This document shows, piece after piece, positions 1 through 6,067 of a stretch of 6,067 nt of DNA (position 1 is the stretch's first letter; each line of letters starts with the position of its first letter). The notes under the pieces were generated by a model that was not told where the DNA came from, did no database searches, and was given only the letters and a program-made list of their open reading frames with translations. The position numbers were made by a program, and so were the translations under genes. Source of the DNA: Candidatus Hydromicrobium americanum. GTDB taxonomy: Bacteria; Actinomycetota; Humimicrobiia; Humimicrobiales; Humimicrobiaceae. The stretch is from contig PEXF01000041.1 of NCBI GenBank assembly GCA_002779205.1, positions 1-6,067 of the forward strand, read 5' to 3'.

Positions 1-1
1 G

Positions 2-838
2 TCTGAAATGAATATAAACCCTCTGGCAGAGAAGGCTATAAGTGAATGGATTGCAGGAAAAGATGATGACGAGATAAGCAGGGAATCTACCGCAAAAATT
101 TTAAAACTACTGGGTGGAGATCTCGGTGACAAGAAAGCTAATGAGCTTGGAAAAAAAATACTGGAACTTAAGGATTATTTGATTAAAAAATCAGTATGGG
201 TATTTGGCGGTGATGGCTGGGCTTACGATATAGGATATGGCGGACTGGATCATGTGCTGGCATCCGGAGAAAACATAAATGTACTTGTATTTGATACGGA
301 AGTATATTCTAATACGGGAGGACAGGCTTCAAAAGCGACCCCGATTGGAGCGGTAGCAAAATTTGCCGCTTCAGGTAAAAAAGTTAAGAAAAAAGATCTG
401 GGGCTTATGGTAATGTCGTATGGGTATGTATATGTTGCCCAGATTGCAATGGGCGCCAGTCAGAAGCAGACAATAAGAACATTTCTTGAAGCTGAAAGAT
501 ACAATGGTCCGTCACTTATAATAGCTTACTGCCCGTGTATTAATCATGGGATTTATGCCGGAATGGGCTGTACGCAGCTAAGGGAAAAACAAGCGGTAGA
601 TGCAGGATACTGGCACCTGTACAGGTATAACCCGGAACTGAAAAAAGAAGGCAAGAATCCATTTATTTTAGACTCAGGGGAGCCAAAGGAATCATTCAGA
701 GAATTTTTGATGGGTGAAGTAAGATATGCATCGCTTACCAAGACTTTCCCGGAAATAGCTAAAGACCTGTTTGGTAAGGCGGAAGAAGAAGCTAAAGCCA
801 AGTATGAAAGCTACAGGGCAATGGCTGAAGTGAAATAA
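2..838 (+). CDS. nifJ: Pyruvate:ferredoxin (flavodoxin) oxidoreductase, C-terminal part (5' end outside window)
   Basis: This enzyme oxidatively decarboxylates pyruvate with CoA to acetyl-CoA and CO2 in the cytoplasm and passes electrons to ferredoxin or flavodoxin. Only about the last 279 residues are present. The reading frame is open to the window edge, and the ATG at 8 is an internal methionine, since single-chain family members are usually near 1,170-1,200 residues. Counting from that methionine, the thiamine-diphosphate/Mg binding region is clear: GDGWAYDIG at 68-76 and NTGGQ at 102-106, followed by the conserved QASKATPIGA stretch. The CPCINHG motif at 175-181 contains Cys177, which by family alignment from memory is the fourth ligand of the proximal [4Fe-4S] cluster; the other ligands lie upstream of the window. 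The protein ends soon after this domain in a charged, probably helical tail, with no long C-terminal extension like that of the Desulfovibrio africanus enzyme. The family is very clear. A pyruvate rather than another 2-oxoacid substrate is inferred from overall similarity. Confidence 0.95.
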   Translation, partial: SEMNINPLAEKAISEWIAGKDDDEISRESTAKILKLLGGDLGDKKANELGKKILELKDYLIKKSVWVFGGDGWAYDIGYGGLDHVLASGENINVLVFDTEVYSNTGGQASKATPIGAVAKFAASGKKVKKKDLGLMVMSYGYVYVAQIAMGASQKQTIRTFLEAERYNGPSLIIAYCPCINHGIYAGMGCTQLREKQAVDAGYWHLYRYNPELKKEGKNPFILDSGEPKESFREFLMGEVRYASLTKTFPEIAKDLFGKAEEEAKAKYESYRAMAEVK

Positions 839-889
839 AAAAAGATTTGCCGGAAATAAATTTGAATAAAAAAAATAACTGGTTCAAAG

Positions 890-2113
890 ATGAGATATAA
901 AAAAAATATAATAGTTTTAAAGTTTGGCGGCACTTCGGTTGGTGACAAAGATAAAATAAAAAGGGTTGCAGATAGAGTTATTAAAGCCAGGCTGGAAGGA
1001 AATAATGTTGTGGTTGCTGTTTCAGCAATGGGTGATACGACTGACAGATTGATTGAACTTGCGGGTAAAATTGCTTCCAGCCCCTCCAGGAGGGAGATGG
1101 ATATGCTCATGTCAACAGGAGAGCAGGTATCAAGCGCGCTGCTAGCTATAGCAATTCAGGAAAAAGGATATGATTGTATATCTCTTTCAGGCCAGCAGGC
1201 AGGAATTTTAACCGATGATAGTTATTCAAATGCAAAAATTTTGAATATCAAGGTAGATAGAATACTTAAGGAATTAAAAAAAGATAGGATAGTTGTTGTA
1301 GCAGGCTTTCAAGGTGTTAATATAGATGGTGATATTACAACGCTGGGCAGGGGAGGCACTGATACAACTGCAGTTGCTCTGGCTTCGGCACTAAAATCGA
1401 GATATTGCGAGATATATACAGATGTTGATGGGGTTTATTCGACTGATCCCAACGTGGTAAATGAAGCTATTAAACTGGAGACGCTTTCATATGATGAGAT
1501 GCTGGAGCTTGCATCTTCCGGAGCCAAAGTGATTCACTTAAGAGCTGTAGAATTTGCCAGGAAACATAATGTAATATTACATATTAGGTCAAGTTTTAAT
1601 GATATTGAAGGGACATGGGTTATGGATGATTATAAGAAAGATGAGAGAATGGAAAGACCACTGATTACCGGAGTAACTTATGATGTAGGTGAGGCAAAAG
1701 TATCGATTTTTGGCCTGGAAGATAAGCCAGGTGTTGCTGCCAATCTTTTTGGCAGATTAGCAGATGTGGATATAGATGTTGATCTGATTGTGCAGAATGT
1801 CAGTGAGGAGAACTTTGCTGCTATTTCGTTTACAGTAAAAAATGATGATTTGTCTCTGGCAAAGGAGGTTCTAAATAAACTCAGAAATATACGTATAGAA
1901 GTAGATACCGATATTGCTAAAGTAGCCATTGTCGGTGCTGGAATGCAAACACATCCTGGCGTAGCGGCAAAAATGTTTAAAATTCTGGCGGAAAAAGACA
2001 TAAATATTGAAATGATAAGCACCTCTCCCATAAGAATTTCCTGTGTGGTCAAGAAGAGCAGGATAAAAGAAGCTGTAAAAGCGCTGCACAGCGGTTTTGG
2101 TCTGACAAAATAA
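890..2113 (+). CDS. lysC: Aspartate kinase with C-terminal ACT-domain regulatory region
   Basis: Phosphorylates aspartate to 4-phospho-aspartate, the committed step to lysine, threonine and methionine (and diaminopimelate). The 407-residue length matches monofunctional aspartokinases of the Bacillus LysC/Corynebacterium type. The catalytic amino-acid-kinase domain spans about 7-235: KFGGTSVGD at 11-19, SAMGDTTD at 45-52, STGEQV at 75-80, GRGGTDTTA at 153-161 and TDVDGVYSTDP at 177-187. Two ACT domains follow, about 270-335 (with DKPGVAA at 279-284) and 344-405 (with GAGMQTHPGVAA and the ISTSPIRIS strand at 376-384). They are the usual site of allosteric feedback by lysine and/or threonine; which effector acts cannot be read here. 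The ATG at 890 is the only good start: an in-frame TGA lies at 863-865 and the conserved N-terminus begins within ten residues. No strong Shine-Dalgarno precedes it. The 51-bp gap after the oxidoreductase gene shows no clear terminator, so read-through is possible. Three TAA codons stand in tandem at the end (2111-2119). Confidence 0.97.
   Translation: MRYKKNIIVLKFGGTSVGDKDKIKRVADRVIKARLEGNNVVVAVSAMGDTTDRLIELAGKIASSPSRREMDMLMSTGEQVSSALLAIAIQEKGYDCISLSGQQAGILTDDSYSNAKILNIKVDRILKELKKDRIVVVAGFQGVNIDGDITTLGRGGTDTTAVALASALKSRYCEIYTDVDGVYSTDPNVVNEAIKLETLSYDEMLELASSGAKVIHLRAVEFARKHNVILHIRSSFNDIEGTWVMDDYKKDERMERPLITGVTYDVGEAKVSIFGLEDKPGVAANLFGRLADVDIDVDLIVQNVSEENFAAISFTVKNDDLSLAKEVLNKLRNIRIEVDTDIAKVAIVGAGMQTHPGVAAKMFKILAEKDINIEMISTSPIRISCVVKKSRIKEAVKALHSGFGLTK
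1608..1624 (+). promoter_or_regulatory. Candidate internal ribosome binding site and ATG for an aspartokinase beta subunit
   Basis: Inside the aspartate kinase gene, AAGGGA at 1608-1613 lies 8 nt before an in-frame ATG at 1622 (Met245). Initiation here would make a 163-residue polypeptide (1622-2113) that contains both ACT domains and no kinase domain. Bacillus subtilis aspartokinase II and Corynebacterium LysC are known to make such a beta subunit from an internal in-frame start at a similar place. The Shine-Dalgarno match is better than the one before the full-length start at 890. A second in-frame ATG at 1649 (Met254) has no well-spaced site. The motif is seen directly; its use is inferred. 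Confidence 0.5.
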
Positions 2114-2282
2114 TAATAAGACGGGTATTATTCGAGACAGGTATTTTCCCGATGCTCATGAACTCAAGTTCTATTTCAAGCTTCATCTTGTATTTATTTT
2201 AATATTGTTTTAATATATCCTTCATTCATTTACGGCTTACGGTTGTAATAAAAAAATAAGACTGTAAAAGTGGTAGATTGAT

Positions 2283-3302
2283 ATGAACTCAAAAGAATAT
2301 AATATAGCTGTGGCAGGGGTAACCGGAGCAGTGGGAAAGGTCTTCCTATCCATACTGGAAGAGAGGAAATTTCCTGTGAAAAATCTCATTCCTCTTGCCT
2401 CTCATCGGTCAGCAGGCAAGAAGATATTATTCAATAGTCAGGAGCTGGAAGTAAAGGAGCTAAAAAAGGATTCCTTCAGTAGTGTAGATATTGCACTTTT
2501 TTCAGCCGGTGCATCGACTTCCAGGGAATTTGCAAAGCATGCAGTGGATAGCGGCGCTGTAGTTATAGACAATAGCAGCGCATTCAGAATGGAAGAAAAT
2601 GTACCGCTGGTAGTTCCTGAAGTAAATAAAGATAAAATATTTGAACATAACGGTATTATAGCCAATCCTAATTGCTCAACCATAATTATGGTAGTTGCCC
2701 TGAAGCCGATTTATGATATTTCGCCGATAAAAAGGATAGTTGTTTCAACTTATCAGTCTGTTTCAGGCGCAGGCGCAAAGGCTATAGCTGAACTGGAAAA
2801 CCAGACAAGAGAAATAATATGTGGTGGTAACCGAAATGTTAAATGTGATGTTTTTCCGGTACAGATAGCATTTAATGTCATTCCTCATATAGATATATTC
2901 CTTGACAATGGCTATACCAAAGAAGAAATGAAAATGGTCTATGAGACACGGAAAATTTTTGGTGACAACCGGATACAAGTTTCTGCTACTGCAGTAAGGG
3001 TTCCCGTCTTTACTTCTCATTCGGAATCAGTAAATATTGAGACAGAAGAGAAGATAGAGCCGGAAGTGGTAAGGGATGCACTGGCCAGAGCAGAAGGGCT
3101 GACTTTAAAAGACGATTTTAAAAATGCTGTTTATCCTACTGCCCTTGATTCCTCAAACAAAGACAATGTCTTCGTGGGCAGATTAAGAGAGGACATTTCG
3201 ATAGAAAATGGGATCAGTATGTGGGTAGTTGGCGATCAGCTAAGAAAAGGTGCAGCCTTAAATGCAATACAGATTGCCGAGGAATTAATCAGCCGTACTT
3301 AG
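2283..3302 (+). CDS. asd: Aspartate-semialdehyde dehydrogenase
   Basis: Reduces 4-phospho-aspartate with NADPH to aspartate-4-semialdehyde and phosphate, the step after aspartate kinase and the branch point to diaminopimelate/lysine and to homoserine (threonine, methionine). The 339-residue length is typical. The N-terminal Rossmann fold shows GVTGAVG at 12-18 and the SAGASTS loop at 74-80. DNSSAFRM lies at 96-103 and VVPEVN at 110-115. The catalytic cysteine is Cys131 in NPNCST. Gln158 in YQSVSGAG, and Arg239 and His246 in RVPVFTSHSES, match the substrate-binding and acid/base residues of the family. The C-terminal VGRLREDIS and GDQLRKGAALNA motifs are present. An in-frame TAG at 2274-2276 leaves ATG 2283 as the start; only a weak GTGG-like ribosome site precedes it. 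The gene follows aspartate kinase by 169 bp in the same direction, a pairing that supports both calls. The gap is long enough for a separate promoter, but none is convincing. The gene ends 41 bp from the convergent rarA. Confidence 0.97.
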   Translation: MNSKEYNIAVAGVTGAVGKVFLSILEERKFPVKNLIPLASHRSAGKKILFNSQELEVKELKKDSFSSVDIALFSAGASTSREFAKHAVDSGAVVIDNSSAFRMEENVPLVVPEVNKDKIFEHNGIIANPNCSTIIMVVALKPIYDISPIKRIVVSTYQSVSGAGAKAIAELENQTREIICGGNRNVKCDVFPVQIAFNVIPHIDIFLDNGYTKEEMKMVYETRKIFGDNRIQVSATAVRVPVFTSHSESVNIETEEKIEPEVVRDALARAEGLTLKDDFKNAVYPTALDSSNKDNVFVGRLREDISIENGISMWVVGDQLRKGAALNAIQIAEELISRT

Positions 3303-3343
3303 AAGGTAAATAAAAAAAGAAGCATAAAAAATATTACCAGGTC

Positions 3344-4687
3344 TTATTTTTGTTTTTTCTTTAATATATTTATTGCTTTTAACCTGTTTATTAATTCTTT
3401 TTCAAATCCTCTATCAGCAGGACTGTAATATTTTCTTGCCAGTAATTTCTCCGGAAGGTGAGTCTGATCCACTACTGCGTCGTTATAGTCATGAGCATAT
3501 TTATATCCTTTACCGTATCCTATATCCTTCATAAGTCTGGTAGGAGCATTTCTTATATGATATGGAACCGGAAGCGATCCAAACTCTTCCACATCCGATT
3601 TCACCTTGTTATAAGTTGTATACAAAGAATTGCTTTTTGGAGCCAGGGCAAGGTAAATTACTGCTTCGATTATAGCCAGGTATCCTTCCGGAGGGCCGAT
3701 AAATTCGAAGCTCTGTTTGGCTGAAATTGCAACCTGCAATGCATTGGGATCTGCAAGTCCTATATCTTCAGAAGCAAATCTGACCATTCTTCTTATAATA
3801 TATAAGGGATCTTCACCGCTTTCAAGCATCCTCACTGTCCAATATACTGCTGCGTCGGGATCGCTGTCCCTCAGGCTCTTATGAAGAGCTGAAATAAGGT
3901 TAAAATGTTCCTCACCGTTTTTATCATAGAGAAGTGCTTTTTTCTGTATTATATTTTCAATTAAAGGAATATCAATTTCTATGACTTTTTGCCTGTCTTC
4001 TCCGGAGTAAGCGCCTACTGCAAGCTCCAGAATGTTATAGGCAATTCTTGCATCGCCGTCTGAGAATCTGGCAATAAAATCAATAGCTTCGTTACTTAAT
4101 TTTATATTATATTTTCCAAGCCCATGCTCACCGTCGCTTAAAGCTCTCTTGATAAGGATTTTTATATCTTCGTGCGAGAGTTTATACAGCACAAAAGTCT
4201 TTGTTCTTGAGAGAAGTGCAGAAATTACTTCAAAAGATGGATTTTCGGTGGTAGCTCCCATTAAAATTATAGTGCCTTTTTCAACAAAAGGCAGAAATGC
4301 ATCCTGCTGGGCTTTGTTGAAACGGTGAATTTCATCTACAAATAATATGGTTTTTATATTATGTTCTCTCTGGTTATATTTGGCTACTTCCATAACTTCT
4401 TTTATCTGTTTTATCCCCGAAGTTACTGCTGAAAAAGAGATAAACCTGCTTTTGGTTTTATCAGCAATAATTTTAGCCAGAGTGGTTTTTCCGGAACCGG
4501 GAGGACCCCAGAATATTATCGAATAAGGCCTGTCGTTTTCAATAATTTCCCTTAAAATTTTACCTTTTCCTACCAGATGCTCCTGTCCCACAAATTCATC
4601 CAGAGTTCGGGGTCTCATTCTATCGGCAAGGGGCGCACTGGGAATATCACCCGCATGGTTGGTTTTAAACTGTTCAAATAAAGTCAT
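3344..4687 (-). CDS. rarA: Replication-associated recombination protein A (AAA+ ATPase, RarA/MgsA family)
   Basis: RarA is a cytoplasmic AAA+ ATPase of the clamp-loader/WHIP group that acts at stalled replication forks. In E. coli it interacts with single-strand binding protein and the replisome. At 447 residues this protein has the full family length. Visible motifs in order are: an N-terminal LADRMRPRTLDEFVGQ segment (about 20-35); Walker A GPPGSGKTT at 61-69 with Lys67; Walker B FVDEIHRF at 116-123 with Asp118/Glu119; sensor 1 GATTENPS at 144-151; arginine finger Arg161 in LLSRTK; and sensor 2 Arg214 in GDAR. The C-terminal tetramerisation region includes SLRDSDPDAAVYW (271-283), RMVRFASEDIGLADP and the late YYSPADRGFE motif. 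The tail is lysine-rich (KKKQK). An AGGT ribosome site (complement of 4697-4700) lies 9 nt before the ATG. The gene stands alone on the minus strand, convergent with asd and divergent from the kinase gene. A RuvB or DnaX identity is unlikely given the RarA-specific C-terminus. Confidence 0.97.
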   Translation of the reverse strand: MTLFEQFKTNHAGDIPSAPLADRMRPRTLDEFVGQEHLVGKGKILREIIENDRPYSIIFWGPPGSGKTTLAKIIADKTKSRFISFSAVTSGIKQIKEVMEVAKYNQREHNIKTILFVDEIHRFNKAQQDAFLPFVEKGTIILMGATTENPSFEVISALLSRTKTFVLYKLSHEDIKILIKRALSDGEHGLGKYNIKLSNEAIDFIARFSDGDARIAYNILELAVGAYSGEDRQKVIEIDIPLIENIIQKKALLYDKNGEEHFNLISALHKSLRDSDPDAAVYWTVRMLESGEDPLYIIRRMVRFASEDIGLADPNALQVAISAKQSFEFIGPPEGYLAIIEAVIYLALAPKSNSLYTTYNKVKSDVEEFGSLPVPYHIRNAPTRLMKDIGYGKGYKYAHDYNDAVVDQTHLPEKLLARKYYSPADRGFEKELINRLKAINILKKKQK

Positions 4688-4752
4688 AATATGTTTACCT
4701 GTCTTTTATTTACGTTCTAACCTTCAATTAGTTTAATGTAAAGATTATAAGA

Positions 4753-4781
4753 ATTATAGTTAAAAAAGAAATTTTTATAAA
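4753..4781 (-). promoter_or_regulatory. Possible promoter for rarA
   Basis: Read on the minus strand, TTTATA (complement of 4776-4781, four of six matches to TTGACA) is followed after 17 nt by a perfect TATAAT (complement of 4753-4758). Transcription would start near 4746, giving a leader of roughly 58 nt before the rarA ATG. A second perfect TATAAT lies 3 nt further downstream (complement of 4744-4749) but lacks a good -35 element. The region is very AT-rich, so chance matches are likely and the call is tentative. Confidence 0.3.
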
Positions 4782-4788
4782 GTTGTGA

Positions 4789-4818
4789 TTGTTTTTAGGT
4801 CAATAATTGACATATAAT
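4789..4818 (+). promoter_or_regulatory. Possible upstream promoter of the kinase/phosphorylase pair
   Basis: A perfect -10 TATAAT at 4813-4818 is preceded, with an 18-nt spacer, by TTGTTT at 4789-4794 (three of six matches to TTGACA). It would start transcription near 4825. It overlaps the next candidate, whose -35 box ends at 4812, so the two could not be occupied at once. Confidence 0.3.
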
Positions 4819-4835
4819 TAATAATTCTATTAAAT
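4807..4835 (+). promoter_or_regulatory. Probable sigma-70-type promoter of the kinase/phosphorylase pair
   Basis: A perfect -35 box TTGACA at 4807-4812 is followed after exactly 17 nt by TTAAAT at 4830-4835, four of six matches to TATAAT. Transcription would begin near 4842, leaving a leader of about 59 nt before the kinase ATG at 4901. It lies in the divergent rarA/kinase intergenic region, where a promoter is required. It is the best -35 match I noticed in the intergenic sequence. Confidence 0.45.
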
Positions 4836-4900
4836 GATATCGGAGCGGCAGAAGTCTGATTTATGTAAGTTATTCATCATTATAATAGATAGAGGGAATA

Positions 4901-5893
4901 ATGCCGGTAAAGAAATATGATGTTGTAGGTATAGGTAACGCTATTGTTGATATTCTGGCTAACGTAGAAGATGATTTTCTCCAGGAACATAATCTCAGGA
5001 AAGGGATGATGAGACTTGTTGATGAACTTGAGGTTAAAAGGCTTCATACATGTATTGATGTGGTGAAGGAAGTTTCAGGAGGTTCAGCTGCAAATACAAT
5101 TGTCGGACTGGCATCTCTGGGTAATTCAGTAGCTTTCATGGGTAAAGTTAGAGACGATCCGCTGGGAAAGTCCTTTGAGAAAGGACTCAAGGCGCTTGGG
5201 GTGGATTACTGCACCAAAAAAGCAGTGAGCGGGCAGCCAACAGCATGTTGTGTAGTGCTGACTACACTGGATGCACAGAGAACCATGAATACCTGCCTGG
5301 GTATTTCAGGGTCTCTGGGTCCTGAAGATATTGACGAAACTATTATTTCGCAGTCAGAAATTATCTATCTGGAGGGTTATCTTTGGGATAGTGATGAAGC
5401 TAAAAAAGCGTTTAAAAAGGCAGTAAGAATTGCCCGGGAGACAGGCGGAAGGGTTGCCCTGAGCCTATCAGATTCTTTTTGTGTCAAGCGTCACCGAGTT
5501 GAGTTTTTAGACCTGGTTAAAAATCATATAGATATTCTTTTTGCCAATGAGGAAGAAATTAAATCATTGTTTGAAACCAGCACACTGGAGAAAGCAATTT
5601 CCAGATGCAAGGAAATGAAAAATATCTGCGCAATTACAAGATCAGAGAAAGGATCAGTTGTTGTATTTAAGGATAGAATATATATGATATCACCACAAAG
5701 AAATATCAATATAGTCGATACAACCGGTGCCGGAGATCTTTATGCAGCTGGATTTCTTCATGGGCTGATTAGAGGTATGGATCTCGAGTCCTGTGGGAAA
5801 ATCGGAAGTATAGTTGCGGCTGAAGTCATCAGCCATTTTGGCGCCCGCCCGGAGTCATCTCTGATCGAACTGCTGAACGGCAGTGGTTTTTAA
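4901..5893 (+). CDS. PfkB-family kinase, probable adenosine kinase
   Basis: A ribokinase/PfkB-superfamily enzyme of 330 residues, predicted to transfer ATP phosphate to a nucleoside or sugar hydroxyl in the cytoplasm. The first PfkB signature is seen around SGGSAANT (59-66) followed by GLASLG and MGKVRDDPLG (80-89). The second is DTTGAGDLYAAGF at 273-285, where Asp279 is the expected catalytic base and GAG forms the anion hole. GNAIVDI at 12-18, the MNTCLG (129-134) and YLEGYLWD (156-163) segments, LSDSFCVKRHR (189-199) and LFANEEE (213-219) closely resemble, from memory, proteins annotated as adenosine kinase in alphaproteobacteria; fructokinases and ribokinases look less similar. The start is fixed by an in-frame TAG at 4886-4888 and a GAGGG ribosome site at 4892-4896, a rather short 4 nt before the ATG. 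The methylthioadenosine phosphorylase gene follows 58 bp downstream, which supports a nucleoside substrate. The superfamily is certain; adenosine as substrate is inferred, and inosine/guanosine or a sugar remain possible. Confidence 0.88.
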   Translation: MPVKKYDVVGIGNAIVDILANVEDDFLQEHNLRKGMMRLVDELEVKRLHTCIDVVKEVSGGSAANTIVGLASLGNSVAFMGKVRDDPLGKSFEKGLKALGVDYCTKKAVSGQPTACCVVLTTLDAQRTMNTCLGISGSLGPEDIDETIISQSEIIYLEGYLWDSDEAKKAFKKAVRIARETGGRVALSLSDSFCVKRHRVEFLDLVKNHIDILFANEEEIKSLFETSTLEKAISRCKEMKNICAITRSEKGSVVVFKDRIYMISPQRNINIVDTTGAGDLYAAGFLHGLIRGMDLESCGKIGSIVAAEVISHFGARPESSLIELLNGSGF

Positions 5894-5951
5894 TCCGGTT
5901 TTATATTTATATAATAATGAAATATATTTAAGATAATAGGAAAGGAAAGAT

Positions 5952-6067
5952 ATGACTGGCGATCAAAAAGCTGATATCGGTGTATTTGGAGGTTCCGGGT
6001 TTTATTCGTTTCTGGAAGAAACAGAAGAATATGAAATTGATACTCCCTATGGTAACCCTTCAGATAA
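5952..6067 (+). CDS. mtnP: S-methyl-5'-thioadenosine phosphorylase, N-terminal fragment (3' end outside window)
   Basis: This enzyme cleaves methylthioadenosine with phosphate to adenine and 5-methylthioribose-1-phosphate, removing a by-product of polyamine and other S-adenosylmethionine-using reactions. Only 38 codons are in the window, with no stop before its end; family members are usually near 260-290 residues. The fragment shows the N-terminal IGVFGGSGFYSF strand and loop at 9-20, where GGSG (13-16) binds phosphate, and TPYGNPSD at 31-38. Both are hallmarks of the MTAP/PNP class II phosphorylases. A good AGGA ribosome site at 5943-5946 lies 5 nt before the ATG. The gene lies 58 bp after the kinase with no terminator-like hairpin between, so co-transcription is likely. 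A methylthioinosine or purine-nucleoside phosphorylase of the same family cannot be excluded, because the specificity residues lie beyond the window. Confidence 0.88.
   Translation, partial: MTGDQKADIGVFGGSGFYSFLEETEEYEIDTPYGNPSD

Noticed and set aside
1678..2052. A 124-codon minus-strand open frame inside the aspartate kinase gene
   Set aside because: It lies wholly antisense to the ACT domains, has no recognisable motif, and the plus-strand frame is strongly supported.
2230..2242. Short tandem TTACGG repeat before asd
   Set aside because: Two copies of a 6-mer one base apart in a gap this size can occur by chance, and no operator symmetry is seen.
2763..3020. An 85-codon minus-strand open frame inside asd
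   Set aside because: It is antisense to a well-conserved part of the dehydrogenase and has no recognisable content.
3305..3338. Possible bidirectional terminator between asd and rarA (GGTAA ... TTACC, with T-rich sequence on both sides)
   Set aside because: The stem is only 5 bp with a loop of about 24 nt and pairing does not extend inward. A terminator is expected here, but this structure is too weak to call.
3458..3724. An 88-codon plus-strand open frame inside rarA
   Set aside because: It is antisense to the conserved C-terminal part of RarA and shows no family resemblance; it is a shadow frame.
4881..4886. Perfect TATAAT just before the kinase gene
   Set aside because: Transcription would start at about 4893, inside the ribosome binding site, and no -35 box lies at proper spacing.
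4834..4920. A 28-codon open frame overlapping the kinase start
   Set aside because: No ribosome binding site precedes its ATG, the composition is unremarkable, and it overlaps the promoter -10 and the real start region.
1..6067. Search for a novel or mobile system (defence genes, transposase, CRISPR, toxin-antitoxin, large repeats, riboswitch, tRNA)
   Set aside because: Every long open frame is a recognised housekeeping family, intergenic regions are 41-213 bp without strong structures, and base composition looks uniform by eye, so no undescribed system is supported.

Overview
The window looks like an ordinary metabolic stretch of an AT-rich bacterial chromosome. It holds six protein genes, the first and last cut by the window edges. 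The C-terminal part of a pyruvate:ferredoxin oxidoreductase points to an anaerobic or facultatively anaerobic organism. RarA and the aspartate kinase are bacterial in type; the latter resembles the Gram-positive/actinobacterial form with two C-terminal ACT domains. I cannot place the organism more closely: a clostridial-type Firmicute or a low-GC anaerobic candidate phylum would both fit. No mobile element, CRISPR array, rRNA or tRNA was seen.

Layout. At 2-838 (+) is the end of the pyruvate:ferredoxin oxidoreductase. After 51 bp comes aspartate kinase at 890-2113 (+), then a 169-bp gap, then aspartate-semialdehyde dehydrogenase at 2283-3302 (+). Convergent to it, 41 bp away, is rarA at 3344-4687 (-), a replication/recombination AAA+ ATPase. 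A 213-bp divergent intergenic region (4688-4900) carries the best promoter-like sequences in the window. It separates rarA from a PfkB-family, adenosine-kinase-like gene at 4901-5893 (+). After 58 bp the start of S-methyl-5'-thioadenosine phosphorylase follows at 5952 and runs off the window.

How the genes work together. Aspartate kinase and aspartate-semialdehyde dehydrogenase are the first two steps of the aspartate pathway to lysine, threonine and methionine. The last two genes fit purine/methionine salvage: methionine-derived S-adenosylmethionine yields methylthioadenosine in polyamine synthesis, the phosphorylase releases adenine from it, and an adenosine kinase would return adenosine to AMP. 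The link between the two ends is inferred from metabolism; no shared operon is visible, because rarA on the opposite strand lies between them.

I found no evidence of a new biological system. The observation most worth checking is a well-placed internal ribosome binding site and ATG in the aspartate kinase gene. It could produce a separate regulatory beta subunit, as known for the Bacillus and Corynebacterium enzymes.
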